Source of the DNA: Marsupella aquatica
Taxonomy: Eukaryota > Marchantiophyta
Length of the DNA stretch: 64,000 nt
Assembly (NCBI GenBank): GCA_973895155.1
Contig: OZ316896.1
Span: 8,928,001 to 8,992,000 of the forward strand
Direction: 5' to 3'
The notes beneath the pieces were generated by a model. It was not told where the DNA came from. It worked only from the letters and a program-made list of their open reading frames with translations, and did no database searches. Made by a program: the position numbers and the translations under genes. Positions within the stretch are counted from its first letter, which is position 1, and each line of letters begins with the position of its first letter. This document shows positions 25,865 through 36,440 of this stretch, one piece after another.

Positions 25865-25985
25865 TTAATGGTTACGGTCTAGAGGTTTCACTCCAAACCC
25901 TAGGCTTTTAAGAGTAGACTTCGTTTAATGGTTACGGTCTAGAGGTTTCACTCCAAACCCTAGGCTTTTAAGAGTAGACTTCGTT
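25865..25985. repeat. Perfect 60-bp tandem duplication
   Basis: Two adjacent 60-bp copies (25865-25924 and 25925-25984) are identical as far as I can read. Each starts ttaatggttacggtctagag and ends in agagtagacttcg. Perfect identity next to diverged sequence implies a very recent duplication. Confidence 0.95.
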
Positions 25986-26039
25986 CGTGCTTTTATAGTA
26001 AGATTTCCTACGGTTCAATAAGCCCTGGCCTGTGGCACA

Positions 26040-26245
26040 TAATACACCAAATCTGCCCAATTTGGGTTGGAGCAGAAGCTAAAGCATAACTTGTTCCCAA
26101 ACCAGAGCTGAAGCTAAAGCATGATTGTCTGGCTATGGATTGAACTCGAGACCTGCTGTCAAACGTCACCCTTCTTGAGCTGACCACAAGGCATGCTGTC
26201 AAAAGTCACCCCTTTGACCACAAGGCAACCACTCGAGTGCCTGTT
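26040..26245 (-). mobile_element. Probable tRNA-derived SINE head
   Basis: Read on the minus strand, ccttgtggtcagctcaagaa is followed ~30 bp later by ggtctcgagttcaatcc. These resemble the A box (TGGYNNAGNGG-like) and B box (GTTCRANNC) of a pol III promoter, as in tRNA-derived plant SINEs. The A-box segment is partly duplicated upstream (ccttgtggtcaaaggggtga), giving a ~36-bp direct repeat. A downstream Ala/Leu-poor body with no ORF follows. The 3' end and target-site duplication were not identified, and it does not fold as a complete tRNA. Confidence 0.45.
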
Positions 26246-28365
26246 GCACCCAATATTGATATCCAGTAAAGAACTCATGCATTGTTGCTTAAACTAAATT
26301 TTGGAGGAGAGATCATACTTTGTTACGATAAGAACCATTGCTACATCCATGGACCAGTTGTCTTCGTCAATGCAGCCCTTATAGGTATTAGACCAGATGA
26401 GAGTAGTGACCATAGATCCAATTTCAGACAGTGGACCCATGCCCTGGTAATTGTAGTATTAATTGGGCCCATTCTCGTATACTTTTAGCAGCTAATGCAT
26501 ACTCAACTAACTTTAGCCAAGAACCCTTGCTCTGAACATGTGAGATCAAAACAATCTGTTCACATTAACAGTTGCTTGATGAGCCCAGTCAAAATAATAT
26601 TGGAGACCATCAGTCAATTAGCTTTTCTCAGTCCTTCGACTTTTTTTGTATGCCTGCCCCACTTGCTGATGTAGTTAGTACATTGAATGTGGCTTATTAA
26701 ATTTTGTCACATTTTCCAATGTGGACACTAGTCCTTGAGTTTGCACTCATGCAGTGTTTGACACTCTTCCTTTTATTTTCTTTAATTTTTAGTTTTTAGG
26801 TTTGCATTTGCTTTTTTTTTCTTCCTTATTTGGTGTTAGTACTCTTTGGGCCTACACTGATTATTGAAATTGGTCTCACACACAATATTTAGGAACAAAG
26901 TTTATTGAAAAATATCAACATAATTAATGTGTGTGAGACTATATATGAAGTGAGAGTAAATATATGTTATTCTAAATTAAGGTAAGTGAGATTATTTTTG
27001 GTGACATGCAAATAGTGTGTGATGAACTCTAAATTGATGTGTGTAACTTGTATAAAACATAAAATTCTCCAGTAGTAAGTCTATTTGCAAGGGATATAAA
27101 ACAAAAAATGAATTTAAACTTTTTAAAAGTATGATGAATTGAAAAGAAGATTATAAATACGTGCAATAGACTAAACTCACTGCTTGTACTATTTCAATCT
27201 GAGTTTACTCTAAATCCATTTCCAGATCTACATTGAATTGTCATGTCCAGAGTCATTATCTTATGATCAGACTCAGAACCCACAAGGGTTCTTCTCTTAG
27301 TGCCATTTTTTATTAATCCATAGGAGACTAGTAAGGAACCTATTTTTTTATATTGTTTTGAGATTTGTAGTGACACCCTTAGTTTATTAGTGTGTGTGAG
27401 ACAGGAGACTAAATAAGTTAAAATACTAATTATGATTTATTAGTGTGTGTGAAAAGGAGACTAGATAAGTTATAATACTAATTACAATAAGAGTGTAATT
27501 TTCTTTGGATCACTTTTTCGTTCCATTGTACTTAATTTTTTTATAAAACTTTGGTGGAATTCCACTTGTGTGAACTTTTCCGTATTCAAAAACACTTTGT
27601 TGGTTCATGTGTGTGACCGTCATCACTCATCAGCATCTGGACCCGGTCGGATCGGAATTCAGGACAGGAAAGGAAAGTGCGTAAAGTGGTGTAGGAGTCG
27701 ATCCGAAACGGATGCCCCGCCATCAATTCATCCCCAAGCGAGGGGTCTGCTCTCCCCTCCTGGAAGTCAAAGTCAATCGGAGAGGAGAATGAACGGGAAC
27801 GAGAGGAGAACTCAATGCCCGAGAGGAGAACTCAATGGAGAGGGTGGAGTACAGTAGCTGAGCCCAAGGGACTTCAAAGCTCAAATCAAATTTGACTTTG
27901 GGGGACGGGGAAGTACAGTACCGGTACATGGGTTCATGGGTTGGGAGAATTTTGGAACTTGGGAAGCTTTTGAACTTTGAATGGTGAATGAAAGGGAAAG
28001 ACGGTCAGCTATTTCTGCATTGAATGCTATTTTTATATTTCTTCTGACGTCGTGCACGGCTCTAGTCCTAAGTCCTTCCTTGCTTTCCTGACTTCATCAG
28101 TACATTTGTTCATACCGCCCCACCTACTGTACACACCAGTCTAGCTAGCCACCTATGCAGCTACCAACGTAGCCACCCGGCCCAAGAGCCCATCGCTAGA
28201 TTAGCGAGCTTGCTTGCAGTCCAGGCTACTGTCATCAAATTGAGAACCAGCAGCGAGTTCGAGGCAGGCATGGAGATGTCACAGCTTAGGTACAGCGGTA
28301 CAGTACTTGGGTCTTGGGGTGATTTTGTTGTCGGGCCATGCACTGAGTAGGTGTCGGAGGAGTGA
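26246..28365. other. 2.1-kb intergenic region
   Basis: No gene is recognised. From 26880 to 27480 the sequence is AT-rich, with repeated gtgtgtgaga phrases and a short repeat (tagtgtgtgtga(g/a) ... gagacta(a/g)ataagtta) at about 27385 and 27440. From 27640 it becomes GC-rich with a small ggagaactcaatg duplication near 27808-27835. The GC-rich part may belong to a promoter. Confidence 0.45.
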
Positions 28366-28440
28366 GTTTGATACTTTGATTGTGGATGAATACACTCCAG
28401 TGTATCAAAGTTTGATACTTTGATTGTGGATGAATACAAT
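28366..28440. repeat. 44-bp tandem duplication (second copy partial)
   Basis: The phrase gtttgatactttgattgtgg, followed by atgaatacac/aa, occurs at 28366 and 28410, giving a 44-bp period. The second copy is complete for about 31 bp. Confidence 0.9.
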
Positions 28441-28730
28441 CCTCGCGATTATTCTCCTGCTTCCCGCGAGTACGCCCATAGGCGATGCTGCTGCGATACA
28501 TACCCGCGTTCGTGGTTGCGGTTTCCAGCTGGGAAGCTTGCAGCTGGCGAAATATTGAGTTTCGATGAGGTGTCCAAGTTTCAAACGGAACAGGAACGAA
28601 CGAACGGACCTACGCACGAGACATCATTCTGAAGCAAGCCGAAGCTGTGCAGTGGAGATCATAATTTCGGAATTTAGGTATGTCTCCGATTTTTGCTCTG
28701 ATTAGACTCAGTTTTGTTGTTGCGACGAGG

Positions 28731-29028
28731 TTATTGCTGGTTTTGTTTTGATTTGTTTGGGTTGGATTGGATTGGATTACTGCGAATGAGTCAACGGAAG
28801 TCGTCCGATTGTGTTGGTATAGTGACCCCTCCAGTGAATTTGAGACGGGAGAGAAACTTCTGAACTAATCCATCTAAGAATTATTGCTGGTTTTGTTTTG
28901 TTTTGATTTGTTTGGGTTGGATTGGATTACTGCGAATGAGTCAACGAAAGTCGTCCGATTGTGTTGGTCCAGCGACCCGTCCAGTGAATTTGAGACGGAA
29001 GAGAAAATTCTGAAACAATCCATCTAAT
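28731..29028. repeat. 150-bp tandem duplication upstream of the ARM gene
   Basis: Two adjacent copies (28731-28880 and 28881-29028) run from ttattgctggttttgtt through gcgaatgagtcaacg(g)aaagtcg to aatccatctaa. They differ at a small number of positions and in a ttggattggatt run. The pair sits ~650 bp upstream of the armadillo-repeat start codon and probably lies in its 5' UTR or first leader intron. Confidence 0.9.
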
Positions 29029-29030
29029 AA

Positions 29031-29143
29031 TCGCGACTCGGTCTCCCGACTCGGTAGTGTTTCCTTTGCACGCATGTCCAGATTGAATCGCGACTCGATC
29101 TCCCGACTCGGTAGTGTTTCCTTTGCACGCATGTCCAGATTGT
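29031..29143. repeat. 57-bp tandem duplication upstream of the ARM gene
   Basis: Two near-identical copies begin with tcgcgactcg and contain ctcccgactcggtagtgttt and cacgcatgtccagatt. The copies differ at one visible position (ggtctccc / gatctccc). It follows immediately after the 150-bp duplication. Confidence 0.92.
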
Positions 29144-29686
29144 GACGTTGAGCGTCGGTCTCCCATGAAAACCGAAAATCCATTGGTTCGGACGCCGTGC
29201 AGTTTGGGAGAGGAATCGACCTACCGAAACTCCCTACTTGACGTTTTGATCTTGGAGAATGATCCGCAAGAAATAATCGATAGATTTTCTCCTCTTCGGC
29301 TTAGAATCGCTTCCTACTGTACATTCGAATGGGAAAAAATCGAACCTTTCGAGTAAATTTGCGCTCGTCGGTCAAATGCTGTAGATTCTACCATCATTAT
29401 GGACTTCAAAGCTCAAGCATTGGAATCTCTGAATGGTATGGTGTGATTGTGGCAGATCCTGTGAATCACAAATTAGTCAGTGAGTGAGTGATTGACTAGT
29501 CTGATTTGCCGCTTGCAGGGATTCCCACTGTCCATCGATACGCCAACAGAAGGTTCCTCTTGGAGTTCACTATTTATGCTGTCCCTACTCAAGTCCATAT
29601 ACTGATAGGTAAGTACGTATTACTGCGAACTCGAGGACCTGGAAGAGGACTGCTGCTGATGCACTAAAGTAGGAAACGGTTCGAAG

Positions 29687-31897
29687 ATGGAAACCTCAGC
29701 AGCGCCGTTGGTGGTTCTGCAAGCTAATCATCATGGATACGCTGTAGTTGTGGGCCTCGCGGTTGAGCAAAACCGTGTCGGAAACGTCTCTGCTGAGAAG
29801 AACACCGATTTCACTTCGACGCTCAGGCCAACGGGAGTTTTGCCCAATGGTAAGTTCGAGACGGAATCGGCGTCGAGAGCATCGACTGCAGCTAGGTCGG
29901 ATCTACGAACGCGTTTGACGAGGTGGAGACGATCCGTGGTGCAGCCTAGCTTATCGGTAGTTCCTCAGAGCATGACCATTGACAGGCTCGTGGCGTTTCT
30001 CTCGGACGATAAGAGCCCGAAGACGCAACAGCAGGCAGCGAAGAAGCTGGCGGAATTGTCTGCCATAGATGAAAATCAGTCCACTATCGCCATTTCCTCG
30101 CAGGCACTGGCGGGTCTGACCAGAATACTGTTTGCCGACAGTCAAAGCTTACGGTACCACGCAGCTATTGCTTTGGGAAATCTCGCTGCAATTGAAGACA
30201 ATTTGAAGAGCTTCAAGCAATATCCCGAAGCGATGATTGGTCTAGTGAGTTCGCTGTTCCGACGCAAGGACATGCTTGTGCAACAAGGGGCAGCCATAGC
30301 GCTTGGAAATCTGTCGCTCTGGCGCGAAGGAGGAAAGATGATCTTAGATACTCCTCAGTCCATCAGGGGTCTAGTGCGGTTAGCAATGGTGGTGCCCAGT
30401 GGTTCAAGCAATGGAAGCAATGGCCAATGTTGTGGCCAGGACGAAGCAAAACGGGCCCTACTAAACCTTGCACTCTTACGGGAGAATAAGCCGATTCTAG
30501 ACTGCCCCATCTCATTACCAGCTTTGGCTGGATTTCTTAGCCCTCATAACGATGGTTTGGAGCAGGAGGATGCAGTCAAGGCTCTTGCAAGCCTGGCATA
30601 CACTAAAGAAAACGCAAAGAAAATTGCAGAATCTGGTGAATTTCCTCTCATTTTAGCAGCTCTTGTCCGATTCCTTAATTATAGTAGCAGCCCAGCGACA
30701 GGCTCGACGAGGCCTTCGATTGCGGCACGCAAACTGGCAGCAATAGCACTGACCAATCTTTCTATCACGGATGGCATTCAACGAATGGTGGCCGAGTTTC
30801 CCAACGCTCTCACAGGATTGTTTGCGTGTTTGCTACTTCAAGAGGGCGAGAGAGCTTTATATTTGCAGCTGCAGGAGTGTGCCGCCATGGCTCTTGGGAA
30901 CTTGGCTCTCTCAAAGGAGAATCGAAAGAGGATCGTGGATTTTGGCAGCACTGATGGTTTAATAGGTCTGGCCAGTTTGTTGTTCCAAGACGAGAATCCT
31001 GGTGGACAGGAGTACGCCGCATGGGCATTGGCTAATCTATCCCATGATCCAGTTGATTCAGAAGAGACTGCTGTCAAGATGGCCTACAGTCCCAACATTG
31101 TGCGAGGCTTAGTACGTCTCTTGCAGCTGCCCACTTCACACGTCCCACAGCAATCAGGCTCCCGATCCAGAATCGGAGTGCAGGAGCAGGCCTTGCGAGC
31201 TTTGGCAAATCTCACTTTCCCATACGAGAGCCAGGTGAAAATCGGACGAGTTCCGAATGTTGTGAAAACCCTCGCAGCTGCATTGCTCTCAAGGCGTTGT
31301 CATCAGAATGCGAGCCCCGCGATACAGGAGCATGCCTCGAGAGCCCTCGCAAACCTGACCAGCGCGAAGGAGAATTGGAGGTCCTCACAACTCTTTGGCG
31401 ACGCTTTCCGAGCTCTGGTCGACGTTCTGTCGATAGACAATGAGGAAGTGAGCCTTAAAACCTGGAAGTGTGGAGCAGCTGCGTTGGGGAATTTTGCTCT
31501 AGCCCCTTCCCATCATCGGGCAATTGTCGAATCCAAGCAGGCCATGACGGGTCTTGTGAGGATGCTGTTCAGGAGAGATTACCCCGTTGTAGGGAAGGAA
31601 CAAGCGGCATGGACACTTGCCAACCTTGCCAATGGAGACATCTCCACCAAGTCTGCCATTGCCAGCATTCCCTTTGCTGTAACTGGACTGCTGGGATTAT
31701 TGTCCAGCCGAGAATGCTCCAGAGTGCGGGACCAAGCAAGACGGGCACTCGCTGGCCTCCGGGATGTCGTGTTAGACAACCACGGATCAAGGATTTCAGT
31801 TGCTAGTGCTGCCCCAGGTGACGCTGGGCCTCCTAACCATACTCCATTATTAGTCTCCAGGTTTGATATCTCACCCCGTGCCGAAGCATGCATCTGA
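29687..31897 (+). CDS. Armadillo-repeat protein
   Basis: A 736-residue protein from one uninterrupted ORF. Residues ~1-105 are a variable N-terminus with an Arg-rich stretch. Residues ~110-700 are helical ARM repeats, each with a variant of AAxALxNLAxxxENxxxI: AIALGNLAAIEDN, AAIALGNLSLWREGG, AVKALASLAYTKENAK, AAMALGNLALSKENRK, AAWALANLSHDP, ALRALANLTFPYESQ, ASRALANLTSAKENW, AAWTLANLAN and ARRALAGLRDV. I count roughly ten to twelve repeats. Such proteins are scaffolds that bind other proteins. No U-box, F-box or kinase domain is visible, so the partner and pathway are unknown. The start at 29687 is the first ATG of the long frame. Upstream sequence with GT/AG-like borders suggests an intron in the 5' UTR, but this is not proved. 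Confidence 0.88.
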   Translation: METSAAPLVVLQANHHGYAVVVGLAVEQNRVGNVSAEKNTDFTSTLRPTGVLPNGKFETESASRASTAARSDLRTRLTRWRRSVVQPSLSVVPQSMTIDRLVAFLSDDKSPKTQQQAAKKLAELSAIDENQSTIAISSQALAGLTRILFADSQSLRYHAAIALGNLAAIEDNLKSFKQYPEAMIGLVSSLFRRKDMLVQQGAAIALGNLSLWREGGKMILDTPQSIRGLVRLAMVVPSGSSNGSNGQCCGQDEAKRALLNLALLRENKPILDCPISLPALAGFLSPHNDGLEQEDAVKALASLAYTKENAKKIAESGEFPLILAALVRFLNYSSSPATGSTRPSIAARKLAAIALTNLSITDGIQRMVAEFPNALTGLFACLLLQEGERALYLQLQECAAMALGNLALSKENRKRIVDFGSTDGLIGLASLLFQDENPGGQEYAAWALANLSHDPVDSEETAVKMAYSPNIVRGLVRLLQLPTSHVPQQSGSRSRIGVQEQALRALANLTFPYESQVKIGRVPNVVKTLAAALLSRRCHQNASPAIQEHASRALANLTSAKENWRSSQLFGDAFRALVDVLSIDNEEVSLKTWKCGAAALGNFALAPSHHRAIVESKQAMTGLVRMLFRRDYPVVGKEQAAWTLANLANGDISTKSAIASIPFAVTGLLGLLSSRECSRVRDQARRALAGLRDVVLDNHGSRISVASAAPGDAGPPNHTPLLVSRFDISPRAEACI

Positions 31898-33680
31898 CGC
31901 AAACCCGAGTTTGCTATGGCCAGGCTATGTACATTAAAGTTTTGATTGAACAAGTTCCATGTGGGAAAATGCGCTGCAAGTCTACAGTTTAGTGGCCTGG
32001 ATTTGCAAAAACACAATAATACACCTAGAAGAAGTCTTTGAGAAAGTTGAATTGAATTCAGTACTCGTGTAGATTTAAGTAGATTATGAGTTAATACGAT
32101 TGTCACTACTCCTGGAGAGAAAGTGGTGATTCGGATCAACTTACTGACTGAGAATCCAAAATTGTGGCATCAATTAAGTGCCTGGGGATTTGGATGATCT
32201 TGTTGACTGAGAACCCGGGCTTGCCAATATCGATCGTCGCACGGATTACTTAGTGGGTTAACTTGTTAGAAATCCTCCCCTTCAATTGTAATTTTAGTTG
32301 CAGAAACGATCGGAATTCCTCGAACATTGTCGAGAACATCTGATCCAGCTAGAAGCTGTAGAATTCAACGACAAATGTAAAGTCGGGGACTGTCGTTAAT
32401 CAGTCAGCGGACCGAATGAAAGAGTTAATGGCCAAAACGAAAGTGTTGCATCGCTCCCAAGATGGGTGTATCTTATTTTGGTTCGAAGGCAAAAAAATCA
32501 AAGAGTTCATGGCCAAACACAATGGAAATCATGGCCAACTTATCCTAAGCACAATTAATGAGATCGGCCCACCACTGTACGACAATAATATTTGACTCGA
32601 ACGTAAACTTGTCTATTACCAATCTTGTCCTCTTCGTCAATGCCTGCGACCATCATTGTCTTCCGTCTCCAATTTGCTTTGACCTTATTTGTGAGTTGTG
32701 ACCATTCGGAATTTCAGACATGGATGATGACAGACCTGGTGTTGCAATTGTCAATTGGACGGAATGATTGTTAGGGTACAAGCTACAGTCGACAGCTCGT
32801 CAGTTCATGACCCGATGAGAGTGCCAGTGTGCGCACGGCACTAGTCTACTACCCACAGACGATCATTTCAATCAATTAGTACGTGGCAAGACATTCGCAA
32901 CGTAAACCGCTCGTGCTTGGTCTTTCTGAATTTTATTACCTGAACGAACTGATGAGACGGTGTGAATCGGGAGCAAATAAATGAGCAATGTTGCTGTCGG
33001 GGAACGAACCCACTTCCATTGTACCCCCAATTGTACCCTGAAAACGTTCAACATGATCAACCGTTCAGGTCAGGCGACAAAAACTGTTACAGAATAGGGA
33101 ATGTAATACTCGAGTGATGATTATACAACCCTGTCTTCACATCCGCGAGCTCTAGGAGAGACTCAGTGAGTGCATCAGTGGAAGATTTCGTTTGCCCAGA
33201 TGATTTTAGTTTCGGTAGGCGAATGATGCGTTTAGTACAAGTGCACGTACATTTGGCAGCGGCGTCGTTCGTCAGCGTGAATGACTGAATTCGAGTGAAT
33301 GACGAATTCAGCCTGAACGACGAATTCAGTCATGACTGAATTGGGTGCACCCTCCAACGATGCCTGCTGCTGATGAATCTGGATCGTATTTGAATGGACC
33401 TCTCGTCCCTTCATGATAGATGTGGCAGGCAGCCGCCTCGAAGTGACGTGACCTACGGTAGCTAATTAATGTTTTGACCGGTTAACTTGTAATAAGTTGA
33501 ATGCTCTTGACGTGTACACTTATCATGTTGTGTTATTTTTAGAGATTTCCAACTGTGTACTACTGTACTGTATTTGCTACTGTATAAATTAAATGCAAGG
33601 TAACGAGTCACCTTTTCTCAGGATGGGATGATATACATGGCAAAATGCATGCACAATGGTTACTGGGTTTAGTACCTACA

Positions 33681-33922
33681 TAGGCACCCTTGGTTACTAA
33701 TCATTAGCCCCAATTATCCCCTTCTTTGAAGTTGAATAGGCACCCTTGGTTACTAATCACTAGCCCCAATTATCCCCTTCTTTGAACTTGAATCGACGTG
33801 AGTATGATAAATATGTCACCAAAATATACCCCCCTTGGTTACTAATCACTAGCCCCAATTATCCCCTTCTTTGAACTTGAATCTACGTGAGTATGATAAA
33901 TATGTCACCAAAATATACCCCT
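33681..33922. repeat. Three-copy compound tandem repeat
   Basis: The ~56-bp core, containing cccttggttactaatcacta and ccccaattatccccttcttt, occurs at 33681, 33737 and about 33830. The last two copies share an extra ~40-bp tail (cgtgagtatgataaatatgt plus caccaaaatatacccc). So the core was duplicated first and the longer core-plus-tail unit afterwards. Confidence 0.9.
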
Positions 33923-34074
33923 TATCCACATGTTTTGAAAGTGAATGAAATGATAAAAAATACCATCATAAATTTAATAAAACATATATAACATACCATA
34001 TTTTTTTTCATGTATATTTTTTTAAAATTTAAAATTTATTTTTATTTATCAACGAGAAAATCTGTGAAACCCCA

Positions 34075-34165
34075 CAAAAAAAGAAGAGTCAACCACAATA
34101 GTTGAACCCAAGATCTACTAGTCTCTACTCAAGTAAACTACCACAAAGTTATGCTTCTTTGGGCT
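34075..34165 (-). mobile_element. Possible tRNA-derived SINE head
   Basis: On the minus strand, tttgtggtagtttacttgag and, ~25 bp later, agatcttgggttcaactatt resemble pol III A and B boxes at roughly SINE spacing. A T-rich run lies just downstream on that strand. It is too diverged for a functional tRNA; no anticodon arm or CCA context is convincing. No target-site duplication was identified. Confidence 0.4.
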
Positions 34166-36015
34166 GCCCATCCCTCTTTCTATGCACATATGTCATGATT
34201 TCATGGGATCATGATTTTTAATATAAATCTAAATCATGACAAAAAACATGCATGATTATCATTAAATGACATACACCATAGTCATGAGTTTTCTCATTCA
34301 CATGATGAGCCACATCCACATGATGAGCCATGGAATTACAGTGCTTCACTCTAAAGCCTAGGCCCCAACTCTAGCTTGTAGTTGGCGCTTTATAAGTAAT
34401 ATTAGACCTTGCCCTACAATTGCTCATATAGTTAATGGGTCAAACATTTGGTTTGGGCTTTGGCCCACTATGGGACGGAGAAGTTCATTGCTTTCCTTGT
34501 TTCCCTTATTTTTGTCTTCTGGGAAAGATTGGAGGAGACCCATCCTACAGGTATAAAATTCAATCCCTATCAAGAGAGTTTTGCATTAGTTTTAACTATC
34601 TTGTCCCCACCCTAGCCTTCATCCATTGCATGCACCCAAAGGTTAATTTGTTTCCATTGAATTCAGTAGGCCAATGTTCACTAATTACCCAACATGGTTT
34701 TTTTGGGGGGAAAGTGTGACAAAGCCCAAACCAAGTGAAAGAGGGGTCCTAGACTCCTGGTACATCACCTGGCAGATTCTCTTCTGGGAAGGGACTTAAA
34801 GCTTCATAAGATAAGTTGGATGGGAAACGTGGAAGTATTGTAAACCTCAAAGGTCAGACTTATGCAGGCTAATCAGTTATAACTTATACCAAGCACACTC
34901 CAAACCTAATTGGAAGCTATTGGAAACTAAGGCTTGTTTCATTCATAATACGAGTCCAATGTACTTCAGGCAGATATATGGGTCTTGTCTAGTATGTTGA
35001 TCTTGGGTTAAACAACCAGCAATGAAACTATATAAAGGGGAAGTGTCCAGACGGTGTCCAGAACTTCCCCATTTTCATATTCTAGTCACTTCCCTCTAAG
35101 TCTAGGATAGACTCCTACAAAATTTCAGGACAAACTCCTATATGTTAGGTATTTACTCAGGTCTAGAGTTACTATGTGACTGCGGGTGTGACTGCACTTA
35201 GTCAAACCATAGTCACCTGCTTGGTTATTGTTAGATGTGAAACTACTACTTAGTGACTACTTACAATAGCAGGATTTAGCTAGTGGGGTGAACTTAGGTT
35301 CAATGTTACAATGCTAGGTGGGAGATAAGAAGAACTTAGTATGTTGAGACTTGGTATGACCGACAAGGCTTAGAGTTCAGTAAAGTTCTCTTGTGTGTTC
35401 CCATGCACGTAATCTTTGGTGAGGTGAATCATTTACCTACTCTGTAGATTACTTGCGGATTTGGTGGATGTTACATATCCACACATTGTCTCGTGAGTAA
35501 AGAAGGATTTACTCAACACTGACTGCAACATTCAACACTGACTGCAAATGGTGCGACCTGGTGGATCCAAGTCTCATGAACAAGAATGGTGGTTTAAAAG
35601 GATGCCTTATTGGGAAGGACTGAGGAATGAAGCAGGGTTGAGGTCTTCCTTAATGTGTTCCTGAATCATTTTCATAATTGACATAGTTTCATCAAACACT
35701 TGATAAATTAACACTCAACAACAAAATTCACCCAAGATCTGGCCAGAGTTTTCATAAGACTTATGGTAATAATTATGGTCCTGATATTACACCTCAATCT
35801 TCAAAGCAAAAGGAACATGAAAGTCAGCTACCCCTGATAACAGCACTGCACTAGAGTTCAGGATAGTGGGCCCAAAGAAGGGACCTGCCACATAAAACTT
35901 TTTGCTAATGTTCAGTGGGCTGTTGTTGCAAGCACATGTAGCAGAATCTCTCTCTCCTTTGAAGGTATATGACCTACTAACTACTGTAGTGTGTTGCAGG
36001 CTTGCACACTGCAAG

Positions 36016-36440
36016 GTCTTGTGGTCAACTAATAAGACAAGAGTAAGAAGGGGTCAGACAAATGGTCAGCGACAAGGTCATGCAGTCAACCAATTGTTTC
36101 CTTGTCACGTTGTTCCTCATTGTTCGAAATCAGTTAATCATTGTCATTAGAATTGAGACACCTTTAGAAAATCAACTTTACATGTTGGGCCATCTATGAA
36201 ACCATCCTCGTTTCCCTTGTTTTGTCTAGGTTAATTGGATTTCTCTTCTTTTGTTCTTTCGTGGTGTGATTTGTTTTGTAGTGACCAGAGGTACTCTAGT
36301 TCCTTTCTTTCTCGGTCAATTGATAAGACAAGAGTAAGAAGGGGTCAGACAAAGTTTCAAAATGGTCAGCCAGAAGGTCAAACAGTCAACCAGCTGGTTC
36401 CTTGTCTCCTTGTTCCTCACGGTTTGAAATCCAATTTATC
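36016..36440. repeat. Diverged direct duplication, ~295 bp apart
   Basis: Blocks at about 36023-36130 and 36318-36430 share ataagacaagagtaagaagg, ggtcagacaaa, ggtca(t/a)(g/a)cagtcaacca, ttccttgtc and ttgttcctca. A flanking phrase (acacctttagaa, gggccatct) appears at about 36158 and again at 36733. The spacing suggests a segment of ~300 bp that was copied more than once. Confidence 0.7.

Noticed and set aside
26040-26245. True tRNA gene
   Set aside because: A- and B-box-like words are present, but acceptor and anticodon stems do not pair; a SINE head fits better.
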